64,000 bases of DNA from Caulobacteraceae bacterium (GTDB taxonomy: Bacteria; Pseudomonadota; Alphaproteobacteria; Caulobacterales; Caulobacteraceae): NCBI GenBank assembly GCA_947475875.1, contig CANJME010000004.1:118647-182646 (forward strand), read 5' to 3'. The notes beneath the pieces are model-generated. The model worked only from the letters and a program-made list of their open reading frames with translations, was not told where the DNA came from and ran no database searches. The position numbers and the translations under genes were made by a program. Shown in pieces: positions 1-8,986 of the stretch; within the stretch, counting starts at the first letter, position 1, and each line of letters opens with the position of its first letter.

Positions 1-1
1 C

Positions 2-1774
2 CGGTTCGCCGCCAGCTGGGGCAGCCACGAGGGCTCGATGATCCTCTGGTGCCTGGCGCTGACCGCGTTCGGCGCGGTCGTGGCCCTGACCGGACGCAAC
101 CTGCCCTGGAAGCTCAAGACCTCGACGGTGGCCACGCAAGGCTGGCTGGGCGCGCTCTTCATGGGCTACACCCTCTTTGCCTCCAACCCTTTTGTCCGCC
201 TGCTGGAGGTCCCGGTCGAAGGCGCCCAGCTCAAGCCCCTGCTGCAAGACCCGGCGATGGCCTTCCATCCGCCCATGCTCTACCTGGGTTATGTCGGCTT
301 TTCGGTGGTGTTTTCCTTCGCCATCGCCGCCCTGATTGAGGGCAAGGCGGACGCGGCCTGGGCGCGCTGGGTCAGGCCCTGGACCCTGGCCGCGTGGAGC
401 CTGCTCACCACCGGCATCACCCTGGGCTCCTTCTGGGCCTATTACGAACTCGGCTGGGGCGGCTGGTGGGCCTGGGATCCGGTCGAGAACGCCAGCTTCA
501 TGCCCTGGCTTATCGGTACGGCCTTGCTGCACTCGGCGATCGTCACTGAAAAGCGCGGCGCCATGCAGGGCTGGACCATTTTTCTGGCGCTCTGCACCTT
601 CAGCTTTTCCATGCTGGGCACGTTCACCGTGCGCTCGGGGACGATCATGAGCGTCCACGCCTTCGCCACCGATCCGAAGCGGGGAATCATCCTTCTGGCC
701 ATCATGGCGCTGGCCTCCGGCGTCGGCTTCACGCTCTTTGCCTGGCGCGCGCCGAAGTTCGCGCCTGGCGGGCTCTATGCGCCGGTCAGTCGCGAGACGA
801 CCTTGCTGCTCAACAACCTGTTCCTAGCCGCCGCTACCTTGCTGGTGCTGAGCGGCACGCTATTTCCCACCGTCTACGAGGCCGTCACCGGAAAGGCGAT
901 GTCTGTGGGCGCACCGTTCTTCAACGTTACTTTCGGACCGATCATGGCGCTGGCTCTAGTCATCCTGCCGGCCGGGCCGTTAATCGCGTGGAAGCGTGGC
1001 GATATTCAGGGCGCGTTCCAACGTCTGGCTCTGGCCGGCGGCTTTGCTCTGGCGGCGGCGGTCGCGGGCTATGCCCTGGTCAGCCCCAAACGTGCGCTGG
1101 CCGCGGTCGGGTGCGGTCTCGGCATGTGGGTGATCGCCGGCACCCTGACCGAACTGGCCGAGCGGGCCCAACTGGGCAGGGCCGCCCTATCCGAAGTATT
1201 CCGCCGCCTGCGCGGACTGCCACGCGGCGCCTGGGGCATGACGCTGGCCCACCTTGGGATGGGCGTGTTCGTCCTGGGCGCCTGCATAGAGATCGGCGGC
1301 AAGGTCGAGGTGGTCAAGGTCATGGCGGCCGGTGACACCATGGACTTCGGCGCCTATCAGCTTCGGCTGGATTCGGTGGGTCCGTTCGACGGGCCCAACT
1401 ACATCGCTGAGCGCGGCCATGTGACCGTGACCAAGCATGGCAGCCCGGTGTGCCAAGGCGCGCCCGAGCAGCGCACATTCCCCCAGCCGCAGGGCCGCAC
1501 CGACACAGCCGAGGTCGCCCTTTGCTATCGCGGCGCCACCCACCTCTACGTCCGCCTCGGCGACCGGCGTCCGGGCCCGGACGGCGTCGACCGCTGGATG
1601 ATCACGTCTTACGTGAATCCGTGGGCCACCCTGATCTTCCTTGGACCGTTCCTGATGGCCCTAGGCGGGGTGACGTCGCTCTCCGATCGCCGTCTTCGCC
1701 TTGGTGTGGCGCGCAAGTCGAAAGCCGCGGCCCCGGTCAAGCCCGTCAAGCGCCGCAAGCCGGTGACGGCATGA
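2..1774 (+). CDS. ccmF: Cytochrome c biogenesis protein CcmF (5' partial)
   Basis: Membrane subunit of the haem lyase that joins haem to apocytochrome c on the periplasmic side. The frame is open from base 2, and the residues before the first in-frame ATG (38) read WGSHEGS, a core motif of the family. That ATG is therefore internal, and roughly 60-70 N-terminal residues lie outside the window. Visible features are the tryptophan-rich haem-handling motif WGGWWAWDPVEN near visible residue 150, many hydrophobic segments, a periplasmic stretch before the last membrane segment, and a Lys/Arg/Pro tail. The stop overlaps the ccmH start as ATGA, which suggests translational coupling. Confidence 0.96.
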   Translation, partial: RFAASWGSHEGSMILWCLALTAFGAVVALTGRNLPWKLKTSTVATQGWLGALFMGYTLFASNPFVRLLEVPVEGAQLKPLLQDPAMAFHPPMLYLGYVGFSVVFSFAIAALIEGKADAAWARWVRPWTLAAWSLLTTGITLGSFWAYYELGWGGWWAWDPVENASFMPWLIGTALLHSAIVTEKRGAMQGWTIFLALCTFSFSMLGTFTVRSGTIMSVHAFATDPKRGIILLAIMALASGVGFTLFAWRAPKFAPGGLYAPVSRETTLLLNNLFLAAATLLVLSGTLFPTVYEAVTGKAMSVGAPFFNVTFGPIMALALVILPAGPLIAWKRGDIQGAFQRLALAGGFALAAAVAGYALVSPKRALAAVGCGLGMWVIAGTLTELAERAQLGRAALSEVFRRLRGLPRGAWGMTLAHLGMGVFVLGACIEIGGKVEVVKVMAAGDTMDFGAYQLRLDSVGPFDGPNYIAERGHVTVTKHGSPVCQGAPEQRTFPQPQGRTDTAEVALCYRGATHLYVRLGDRRPGPDGVDRWMITSYVNPWATLIFLGPFLMALGGVTSLSDRRLRLGVARKSKAAAPVKPVKRRKPVTA

Positions 1775-2247
1775 GGCGTCTGACCGCTCTCGTCACCGCC
1801 GCCGCCCTGATGGTGATGCTGGGTGCGGCCTCCGACGATCCGGCCGAGCATCTGAAGAATCCCAAACAGGAAGCCCGCGCCGAGGCTCTTTTCGACCAGA
1901 TCCGTTGCATGGTCTGTCAGACCGAGAGCATCGCCGCCTCCGAAGCCGATCTGGCCCATGATATGCGCACACTGGTGCGGGGTCAGGTCGCCGAGGGCAA
2001 GTCCGACCGGGATGTCCTGGACTACATGTATGCACGCTATGGGCCTGCGATCCTCTTACGTCCGCGTCTCACCCCCGGAACAGCATTGCTTTGGGGGCTG
2101 CCGTTCGCGGTCATCGTTGGCGGATTGCTGGCGCTTTTTCTCCGGCGGCGAAAGGGCGCAGTCACCCTGGAACCGGTTCTCAGCAAGGCTGAGATTGCAG
2201 CGCTCAAGGCCTTGGAAACAAAGACGAAAGAAGACGGGGCATCCTGA
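1771..2247 (+). CDS. ccmH: Cytochrome c maturation thiol protein CcmH (CcmL)
   Basis: 158-residue partner of CcmF that reduces the cysteines of apocytochrome c before haem attachment. It has an N-terminal signal segment, then the redox motif RCMVCQ near residue 50 (family form LRCxxCQ), the conserved SDRDVLDYMYARYG stretch, and one C-terminal membrane helix followed by a basic anchor (LFLRRRKG). The start is the ATG inside the ATGA overlap with ccmF; a longer upstream reading frame exists but only shadows ccmF. Only the CcmH N-domain is present, without a CcmI-like TPR extension. No later ccm gene follows, so this is the end of the operon. Confidence 0.94.
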   Translation: MRRLTALVTAAALMVMLGAASDDPAEHLKNPKQEARAEALFDQIRCMVCQTESIAASEADLAHDMRTLVRGQVAEGKSDRDVLDYMYARYGPAILLRPRLTPGTALLWGLPFAVIVGGLLALFLRRRKGAVTLEPVLSKAEIAALKALETKTKEDGAS

Positions 2248-2412
2248 CACCATTGCGCCCAACTTCGGCCTCACCAAGTACAAGAGGCGCCTCTAGACCG
2301 ATGCTATCGGCCGGGTATGCGCGCAAGCCCTTGGCGGCGTCGCACATTCTGCCCTATTAGGTGAAACAACGTCCCGGCTTCCATGGCTAGGGTTATGGTT
2401 TTGAAGGAAAAA

Positions 2413-4155
2413 ATGACCGCGAAAAGGAACGGCTCGCCGACCACGACGGGCACCATCATTGGCATCGTCGCCGCTATTTGCGTGACCGGCGCGGCCTTGG
2501 CCGGCTCGGAGGGTCTTATTCAGATCCCGGGCATCGGCCCGCGCATGCAACTGAACCAGGCTTCGAGCGCGCCGATCTTCCAGCCACCTCCGGGCGCGCC
2601 GCTGTCATTCGCCGACATTTTCGAGCGTGTGTCGCCGGCGGTGGTCTCGATCATCGTCAAGGCCGACATCCCCGTCACTCGCCAGCAGGTTCCGAACATC
2701 CCCGGCCTGCCGCCGGGCTTCCAACTGTTCCCCGGCCAGCCGGATGACAGCGGCCCCGACACCCGCGAGGCCCAGGCCGAGGGTTCGGGCTTTTTCATCT
2801 CCGCGGACGGCTACATCGTCACCAACAACCACGTGGTGGCGAATTCCAAGGAAATCACGGTCACCATGACCGACAAGCATGAGCTCAAGGCCACGGTGGT
2901 CGGTCGCGACCAGTCCACGGACCTGGCGGTCATCAAGGTCGAGAAGGTCGGCGGGCGCAACTTCCCGTTCGTGAACTTCGAAAACTCGGCCGTGCCCCGG
3001 GTGGGCGACTGGGTTATCTCAATCGGTAACCCGTTCGGCCTCGGCGGCACGGCCACCGCCGGCATTGTCTCGGCTTACAACCGCAACCTGCCGAACGACG
3101 ACGAGCCGGCTTCGCGCTTCGTCGACTATCTGCAGATTGATAGCGCCATCAACCGCGGCAATTCCGGCGGTCCTACTTTCGACGTCTATGGTCGCGTGAT
3201 CGGCGTCAATTCAGCGATCTACTCCCCGGGACAAAGCGGCGGTTCGGTCGGCATCGGTTTCGCCATTCCGGCCAGTGTCGCTGAAAATGTCGCCAAGCAG
3301 CTGATCGAACGCGGCAGCATCACGCGCGGCTATCTCGGCGCGGGCGTTCGCCCCTATGACAAGGATCTGGCCGAATCCATCGGCCGTGACTTCCCGGAAG
3401 GGGCCGGCGGCGCCTTCGTTTCCGAAATTGTTGAAAACGGTCCGGCTGAACGAGGCGGTTTGCAGGTTGGCGATATCATCCTGCAGCTCAACGGTCAGAA
3501 GATTGCTGACGCCACGGCGCTGACGCGTGCGGCGGCGGCCAGCAAGCCGGGCGACACTCTTCGCATTGAAGTCCTGCGTGAAGGCAAGACCGTCAATCTG
3601 ACCGTGCGCTCCGGCACCCGTCCGGGCGAAGACGATCTCGACAACCCCAACGCCGATCGCAGCGGCACCGGCGGCGGCGCCCCCAAGGGCGGCAATCGTG
3701 GCGGACGCGGCGGCAGAGGCGGGGCCGTTCCCGAAGAGCGGCAACCCGGCCCCACCGTGATGGGCGTCGAAATGGGAACCGTAGATGCCGCCGCCCGGCG
3801 TCAGTATGTTATCCCCGACGAAATCAATGGGGTGCTGGTGATCGGTATCGATCAGGCCTCGTCCTTCGCGTCGAACCTGCAGCCCGGCGACGTGATCGTG
3901 CGCGCCGGTGACAAGGCGGTGTCCAAGCCCTCAGAGGTCCAGGCGGTGATCGCCGCTCAAAAGGCGACCGGCCGCAAGACCGTGCTGCTGTTCATCAGCC
4001 GCAGGGGCGATGACGGCGCCAGAACCACGATCTCCGGCATCCTCTCACTCGAAGAGGACGCGACCCCGCCGGCGCGCGGCGGGCGTGGCGGTCGTGGTGG
4101 CGGCGGCCGCGGCGGCGCTCCAGGCGGCGGGCGAGGTGGCGGCGGCGCGCAGTAG
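2413..4155 (+). CDS. degP: DegP/HtrA-type periplasmic serine protease
   Basis: Do-family protease and chaperone for misfolded envelope proteins. The trypsin-like triad is visible as His about 140 (NNHVV), Asp about 170 (STDLAVIKV) and Ser about 251 (GNSGGP), followed by two PDZ domains (about 290-390 and 450-545). The start at 2413 is chosen because GAAGGA lies 4 nt upstream and MTAKRN plus a hydrophobic helix makes a good signal peptide; ATGs at 2383 and 2395 are alternatives. Unusual for the family are a Gly/Arg-rich linker between the PDZ domains (about 420-445) and a Gly/Arg-rich C-terminal tail of about 25 residues. It stands alone and is followed by a strong terminator. Confidence 0.93.
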   Translation: MTAKRNGSPTTTGTIIGIVAAICVTGAALAGSEGLIQIPGIGPRMQLNQASSAPIFQPPPGAPLSFADIFERVSPAVVSIIVKADIPVTRQQVPNIPGLPPGFQLFPGQPDDSGPDTREAQAEGSGFFISADGYIVTNNHVVANSKEITVTMTDKHELKATVVGRDQSTDLAVIKVEKVGGRNFPFVNFENSAVPRVGDWVISIGNPFGLGGTATAGIVSAYNRNLPNDDEPASRFVDYLQIDSAINRGNSGGPTFDVYGRVIGVNSAIYSPGQSGGSVGIGFAIPASVAENVAKQLIERGSITRGYLGAGVRPYDKDLAESIGRDFPEGAGGAFVSEIVENGPAERGGLQVGDIILQLNGQKIADATALTRAAAASKPGDTLRIEVLREGKTVNLTVRSGTRPGEDDLDNPNADRSGTGGGAPKGGNRGGRGGRGGAVPEERQPGPTVMGVEMGTVDAAARRQYVIPDEINGVLVIGIDQASSFASNLQPGDVIVRAGDKAVSKPSEVQAVIAAQKATGRKTVLLFISRRGDDGARTTISGILSLEEDATPPARGGRGGRGGGGRGGAPGGGRGGGGAQ

Positions 4156-4180
4156 CCTCTACCGTCTGACAGAAACAGGA

Positions 4181-4212
4181 ACCCCGCTCCGGTCATCCGG
4201 GGCGGGGTTTTT
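4181..4212 (+). terminator. Rho-independent terminator after degP
   Basis: Arm ACCCCGC plus CCGG pairs with CCGG plus GCGGGGT around a TCAT loop, with one T-G wobble, followed by five T. It lies 26 nt after the degP stop and just before the convergent AtuA-like gene ends. Confidence 0.88.
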
Positions 4213-4220
4213 GCTAACCT

Positions 4221-6014
4221 TCACTTCAGGAGTGAGACCGGAACCCAAACGGGTTGATCCAGCAGTTGCTGGGCCTTGCCCTTGGCCAACATGTCGACCC
4301 GCAGGGACGATCCCCCGCCGCCGCCAAGCGCCTCGTGCAGCAGGAAGTTCAGACCATGGATACCCGGCAGGTAGAAGCGTTCGACCTTGCGTTCGCCTTC
4401 GCCTTCGAACTCATGGGCGAATACCTGTGCCACCCGCTCGGGTGTCAGGGCGGCGCGAAGGTGGGGCAGATATTCGGGCCGGCGCGCGATCACCCCGACG
4501 TTGAAGTTGTCGCCCTTGTCGCCTGATCGGGCCCAGGCGAGCCGGATCAGCGGAACCTCGACGGTTTCGCCTTCATCTTGCGGCGCGGCGGGCGGGTCCG
4601 GGCGCTTGACGTCGGAGCTGGCGAAGACGCCAGGCTGTGCCGCGAACCAGGTTTGTCGTTGCCCTTCCAGATCGATGACCACCGGAACCTCGTTCTTGGA
4701 GATCAGGAACGAGAACAGCCGCATCACCTTCAGTTTCTTCGCGTCCAGCGCCATCCAGGTGGTGGTGCCCACCGACATGGAGGTGATCGGCGAGGACCAT
4801 TCCCTGAGGAACACCTTGATGGCTTTCTCATCGTCGTGTTCGACCGAAAGCTTGAGCATCACCTCGCGCGCGGCGCTGGCCGCCGGGTCCTCACCGTAAG
4901 TCGCGCCCGAGCCGATCACGTCGATCCGGCTGGCGCGGAAGGGCGCGAGGTTGCGATCGCGCAGCATCTCACTGACCCTCGTCAGCACGGCCTCAGCCTG
5001 TCTCTGCGCCTTGGCCGGCGCATCGATGCCGAGGATCGGCGTCAGCGAAGTGGCCCGAAACCCGTCGAACCAGGTGGCGCACACCTTATAGGTCGCGGTC
5101 GGCGCATAGCCCTTGGCGCCGGCCACCTCGACCCGGTTCTCGCCCGCCTGGGTCATGGTGACGCCCGAAAAGTCGCAGACCACGTCGGGGACGATATAGG
5201 CTTGCGGATCGCCGACCTCGTAGAGCATCTGCTCGCCCACGGTGGCGGGGGTAACGAGGCCGCCGCTGCCCTCCGGCTTGGTCAGGGTGAAGCTGCCGTC
5301 GGCCCGGCATTCGGCGATCGGATAGCCGATGTGGGCCCAGTCGGGCACGTCCTTCCAGTCAGTGAAGAGCCCGCCCGTCGACTGGGCGCCGCATTCCAGC
5401 ACATGCCCGACCAGCGTGCCGGCCGCCAGCCGGTCATAGTCGGCAGGGGTCCAGCCGAACTCGTGGATCAGCGGCGCCAGGCCCAGGGCCGAATCCACCA
5501 CCCGCCCGGTGATCACATGGTCAGCGCCGCGCGCGAGGGCCTCGGCGATCGGAAAGGCGCCCAGGTAGGCGTTAATCCCGGCCAACTTCGCGGGGTTCGG
5601 GAACGACGCGCCAGAAAACATCTCGGTGACGCCGGCGGCCGCGAATTCGGCGGCCTGGCCGGTAAGGTCATCGCCTTCGACAATGGCGATCTTCGGGTTG
5701 AGGCCCTGTTCGCGGGCGATAGTCAGCATGCGCTCGCGGCAGGCGATGGGATTTACGCCGCCGGCGTTGGTGACGATCTTCACGCCCCGCCGGGTGATTT
5801 CGGCCAGGTTGTCCTTCCACACCCATTCGGTGAAATCGCGGGCGTAGCCGGCGGTCGGGTCAGCGCGCTTGATGACCGCCATGTAGGACATCGTCACCTC
5901 GGCCAGATAGTCGAGCATCAGATAGTCGACACCCGCCGCGATCAGCTGCGGCGCGGCCGTTGAGGAATCGCCGATCGAGGCGCTTGCCCCGCCGATGCGG
6001 ATGGTCTTGCTCAT
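4221..6014 (-). CDS. AtuA-like (DUF1446) acyclic terpene utilisation protein
   Basis: 597-residue cytoplasmic protein of the DUF1446/AtuA family, the namesake of which is needed for acyclic terpene catabolism in Pseudomonas; the reaction is not established. The N-terminal half begins IRIGGASASIGDSSTAA and contains VDYLMLDYLAEVTMS and a Gly-rich VTNAGGVNPIACRERM stretch. The last 110 residues (from about 490, LIRLAWARSGDKGDNFNVGVI) match the small AtuA-like C-terminal domain that is encoded separately in some species, so this is the fused form. No acyl-CoA carboxylase or other atu gene is adjacent, so a terpene role here is inference. It is divergent from nitrile hydratase, with 74 bp between the starts. 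Confidence 0.85.
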   Translation of the reverse strand: MSKTIRIGGASASIGDSSTAAPQLIAAGVDYLMLDYLAEVTMSYMAVIKRADPTAGYARDFTEWVWKDNLAEITRRGVKIVTNAGGVNPIACRERMLTIAREQGLNPKIAIVEGDDLTGQAAEFAAAGVTEMFSGASFPNPAKLAGINAYLGAFPIAEALARGADHVITGRVVDSALGLAPLIHEFGWTPADYDRLAAGTLVGHVLECGAQSTGGLFTDWKDVPDWAHIGYPIAECRADGSFTLTKPEGSGGLVTPATVGEQMLYEVGDPQAYIVPDVVCDFSGVTMTQAGENRVEVAGAKGYAPTATYKVCATWFDGFRATSLTPILGIDAPAKAQRQAEAVLTRVSEMLRDRNLAPFRASRIDVIGSGATYGEDPAASAAREVMLKLSVEHDDEKAIKVFLREWSSPITSMSVGTTTWMALDAKKLKVMRLFSFLISKNEVPVVIDLEGQRQTWFAAQPGVFASSDVKRPDPPAAPQDEGETVEVPLIRLAWARSGDKGDNFNVGVIARRPEYLPHLRAALTPERVAQVFAHEFEGEGERKVERFYLPGIHGLNFLLHEALGGGGGSSLRVDMLAKGKAQQLLDQPVWVPVSLLK

Positions 6015-6053
6015 GGTTCCCAGTATGGCGCGCTGGACCCGCGCGTTCCACCC

Positions 6054-6078
6054 TTCACAAAGCGTAGCTTTTTGTGAA
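6054..6078. promoter_or_regulatory. Inverted repeat in the AtuA/nthA divergent promoter
   Basis: Arms TTCACAAA (6054-6061) and TTTGTGAA (6071-6078) are perfect reverse complements separated by 9 nt. The right arm abuts the nthA ribosome-binding site AAAGGTG, 5 nt before the ATG. The dyad could be an operator for a regulator or an RNA hairpin at the ribosome-binding site; no cognate regulator is encoded beside it. Confidence 0.5.
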
Positions 6079-6088
6079 AGGTGAACGC

Positions 6089-6694
6089 ATGGCCCACGAC
6101 GACCCAGAACCAGACCTTACAGCGCTTCACCTGGGGCAAAGGGTCGATCAGCTTGAGACCCTGCTGGTCGACAAGGGCCTGGTGGACCGCGCCGCGCTCG
6201 ACGCCATTGTCGACGTCTATGAGAACGAGGTCGGCCCCAGGAATGGAGCGAAGGTTGTCGCCCGCGCCTGGACCGATCCGGCCTATAAACAGCGCCTGTT
6301 GGCCGACGGTCCTGCTGCGATTGCGGAACTGGGTTTCGCCGGCCGGCAGAGCGAACACCTGGTCGTCGTCGAAAATGGACCCAAGGTGCACAACCTCATC
6401 GTCTGCACCCTTTGCTCCTGTTACCCGTGGGCGCTGCTTGGTCTGCCGCCGGTCTGGTACAAGTCCGCGCCCTACCGCTCGCGCGCCGTGATCGATCCGC
6501 GCGGCGTGCTGGCCGATTTCGGCACCGTACTGGATGAGGATGTTGAGATCCGCGTCTGGGACTCTTCCGCCGAGATCCGCTATCTGGTTCTGCCTGAGCG
6601 CCCGGCCGAAACAGCTGGCTTAAGCGAGGACCAACTCGCTGACCTCGTCAGCCGCGACGCCATGATCGGCGTCGCCAAGGCCTCCAATCCATGA
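6089..6694 (+). CDS. nthA: Nitrile hydratase alpha subunit, cobalt type
   Basis: 201-residue alpha subunit of nitrile hydratase, which converts nitriles to amides. The metal-claw motif CTLCSC (Cys about 106, 109 and 111) carries Thr after the first Cys, the pattern of cobalt enzymes; iron enzymes have Ser there. The two later cysteines are the ones normally oxidised to sulfinic and sulfenic acids. The start is the ATG at 6089 with AAAGGTG 5 nt upstream, rather than the GTG at 6074. The gene overlaps nthB by ATGA. Thiocyanate hydrolase gamma subunits are related but pair with different partners. Confidence 0.92.
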   Translation: MAHDDPEPDLTALHLGQRVDQLETLLVDKGLVDRAALDAIVDVYENEVGPRNGAKVVARAWTDPAYKQRLLADGPAAIAELGFAGRQSEHLVVVENGPKVHNLIVCTLCSCYPWALLGLPPVWYKSAPYRSRAVIDPRGVLADFGTVLDEDVEIRVWDSSAEIRYLVLPERPAETAGLSEDQLADLVSRDAMIGVAKASNP

Positions 6695-7353
6695 GCGAGG
6701 AACGTCCCCACGATATGGGGGGGATGAGTGGCTTCGGACCGGTTATTGCCGAGGCCAACGAGCCTGTTTTTCATGATCGCTGGGAGCAGCGCGTCTTCGC
6801 CATGGTTCTGGCCATGGCCGCCTGGCGCAAATGGACCCTCGACGCCTCGCGCTTCAATCGGGAGTCCCTACCCGCCGACATGTACAAGGCGCTGAGCTAC
6901 TATCAGATCTGGCTGGCGGCGCTGGTCACCCAGATGCTCGACGCCAAGCTGATCAATCCGCAAGAGCTGGAAACGGGTCAGGCTGATGGCCCGCCCGCCA
7001 CGCCGCCGCTCACCGCCGACCGGGTGCGCGGCGCGCTGAGCCGGGGCGGGCCATCATCGCGCGACACCGGTCGCAAGCCGGCTTTCGCGATCGGCCAGAA
7101 AGTTTGCGCCCGCAGGTTCGGCGAAACCCTGGAAATGCGTCTGCCGGAGTATGCCCGCGGACGCACAGGCGTCATCGAACAGTTTCACGGCAATCACGTC
7201 TATCCCGACACCAACGCCTTCGATCTGGGCGAAAATCCCCAGCCGCTCTATGGCGTGCGGTTCGCGGCCACTGATCTGTGGTGGGGCAAACAGGCCGACC
7301 CGCGCCATTCGGTGCGGCTGGATCTTTGGGAAGACTATCTCGAGCCGGCTTAG
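6691..7353 (+). CDS. nthB: Nitrile hydratase beta subunit
   Basis: 220-residue beta subunit that completes the nitrile hydratase heterodimer. It shows the family N-terminus [12 protein letters not shown], the helical part with [12 protein letters not shown], a Pro-rich linker (about residues 97-130) and the SH3-like barrel ([29 protein letters not shown]) that caps the alpha subunit. It is translationally coupled to nthA. Neither the usual cobalt chaperone/activator gene nor an amidase lies downstream, so amide hydrolysis and maturation must be encoded elsewhere or done another way. Confidence 0.9.
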   Translation: MSEERPHDMGGMSGFGPVIAEANEPVFHDRWEQRVFAMVLAMAAWRKWTLDASRFNRESLPADMYKALSYYQIWLAALVTQMLDAKLINPQELETGQADGPPATPPLTADRVRGALSRGGPSSRDTGRKPAFAIGQKVCARRFGETLEMRLPEYARGRTGVIEQFHGNHVYPDTNAFDLGENPQPLYGVRFAATDLWWGKQADPRHSVRLDLWEDYLEPA

Positions 7354-7366
7354 GCGCCCAATCAAA

Positions 7367-7395
7367 AGGCCGCCTCGCGGACTGCGGGGCGGCCT
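7367..7395. terminator. Bidirectional hairpin between nthB and the DUF1501 gene
   Basis: Arms AGGCCGCC (7367-7374) and GGCGGCCT (7388-7395) pair perfectly. On the minus strand the stem runs into TTTTGATT, so it best serves the leftward DUF1501 operon, and it may also stop nthB transcripts. Confidence 0.75.
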
Positions 7396-7421
7396 GATGA
7401 ATTCGTCAGACGGCTGGCCTG

Positions 7422-8960
7422 TTAGGCCATCCCCTTCCGCATGGACTTCATGTCAGGCAGCGTCACGCCCGGCGTCGGAACGCCCAGAGCCTGGACGATA
7501 CCGGCATAGACATGCTGCTCGGTCATGGTGCGGTTCGGATCGGGCCTGCCCGTCGCCGGGTCGAACCCGTAGGTCAGGGTCGTCTTGGTGTCGACGCCGC
7601 CCTGCACGGTGTTGCCGTTGACCAGCGGTGAGATGATCAGGAAGCCGTTGTTCAGGTCGTGGCCGGCGCCGAAGTTCATGGCGTTGGCCGGACGGTTGCG
7701 GGTGCGGCCGAACTCGGTCGCGAAGTAGATCATGCTGCGATCCCAGTAGCTCTGGCCGTCCTTGTACTCTTCGCTCTTCAGCAAGGTGATGAAGCGGTCG
7801 GTGACGCTGAGCGCGCGGGTCCACATCATCGATTGAGCCGACCGGACATCGTTGTGTGAGAAGTCAAAGCCCACGGGGGTGTTGATCAGGTCGCCGTCCT
7901 TAAGTCCGCCGCCGCCGGCTCCGCTGAAGCCGATGCTCGCGCCGTCTTTCAGCAAGCCATTGAGGTCCGGACCGAATGTTACGGTCACGGAGATGCCGTA
8001 GCGCAGCAATAGGAACGCCATGGCCGCCTGGGCTTCCAGGGGATCGGTCTTGTACTTCGGGAAGGCGTTGACGACCTTCTGCGACAGCTGTGACGCTTGC
8101 AGGCCGAATTGCGACAGCGGCATTTCGGTTGAGTCCGGGAAGAACATCAGCTTGGAGATCAGGTCCTCGCCCTCGACGCCCTTCAGCGGGTCGCCGCGCA
8201 GGCGCTCCCACTCGTCCAGACGCGCGCTCGAGGCAAAGGTCTTGGCGAATTCCGAATTGGGGTCGAGCCTGGAGTTGCGGAACTCGCGGGCCTTTTCGAA
8301 CAGGTCGCGCGACGGCGCGTCTTTGATGCCCTTGTAGCCGTCTAGCGACAGGGGCCACAGGTTCGGGGCGGCGACGCGCTCGCCAAAGGCGTTCGACGGG
8401 ATCGAGGCGTCGGTGCCGCGGTCGGTGAAAGACACGCCGTTGATCAGGTGCACGTTCGGAATGACCCGGCCGGCGCCGTAGTGGGTGGCGACCGCCTCCT
8501 GCAGGGTGCGGCCCTTGTATGCGGCGTTGCCGTTGATCGAACGGTATTCCGCGACGCCGTGGTTCACCGAGGTGCCGGTCATCGTCACCGTCATCATGTC
8601 AGCGTGGTGCTTCTTGACGAAGTTGGACTGGTTGCCGGTGAACGGGATCGGAATGGCCCCGATGGCGCGGGCCGAATAGTCGATGGCGGTGAACGGACTT
8701 CCGTCGATCTTCTGAACCAGCCGGTCGGGCCAGGCGTTGACGGTGGCGGCGTTGGCGCTCGTCGATTCCGGCACCGCCATGAACGAGTCGACCAGCGAGG
8801 CGCCGCCCGAACAGCACATCACGATCAGGAACTTCGGGTCTACGGCCGGCGCGCCCGCACGGGGCGCCTGGGCGAGAGCCTGGCCGGCGAACAGCGAGCC
8901 GCCGAGGGCTGCGCCCATCTGGGCCATGACGTTGCGGCGGGTCCAATAGTTCTTTTGCAT
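7422..8960 (-). CDS. Exported DUF1501 domain protein
   Basis: 512-residue protein of the DUF1501 family, which has an alkaline-phosphatase/sulfatase-like fold but no agreed function. The N-terminus (TRRNVMAQMGAALGGSLFAG then AQA) resembles a twin-arginine signal, though the motif is loose. Family signatures visible are FLIVMCCSGGASLVDSFM near the start of the mature protein, the FATEFGRTRNRP stretch near residue 425 and the GAGHDLNNG stretch shortly after. It is the last gene of a leftward operon headed by a DUF1588-like haem protein, the partnership seen in Planctomycetes and Myxococcota. A substrate cannot be read from the sequence. Confidence 0.85.
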   Translation of the reverse strand: MQKNYWTRRNVMAQMGAALGGSLFAGQALAQAPRAGAPAVDPKFLIVMCCSGGASLVDSFMAVPESTSANAATVNAWPDRLVQKIDGSPFTAIDYSARAIGAIPIPFTGNQSNFVKKHHADMMTVTMTGTSVNHGVAEYRSINGNAAYKGRTLQEAVATHYGAGRVIPNVHLINGVSFTDRGTDASIPSNAFGERVAAPNLWPLSLDGYKGIKDAPSRDLFEKAREFRNSRLDPNSEFAKTFASSARLDEWERLRGDPLKGVEGEDLISKLMFFPDSTEMPLSQFGLQASQLSQKVVNAFPKYKTDPLEAQAAMAFLLLRYGISVTVTFGPDLNGLLKDGASIGFSGAGGGGLKDGDLINTPVGFDFSHNDVRSAQSMMWTRALSVTDRFITLLKSEEYKDGQSYWDRSMIYFATEFGRTRNRPANAMNFGAGHDLNNGFLIISPLVNGNTVQGGVDTKTTLTYGFDPATGRPDPNRTMTEQHVYAGIVQALGVPTPGVTLPDMKSMRKGMA

Positions 8961-8986
8961 AGCTTTAGCTCCTTATGCGGAGAGGA

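Noticed and set aside
4578..5963. 461-codon plus-strand frame
   Set aside because: Antisense to the AtuA-like gene, which shows conserved family segments.
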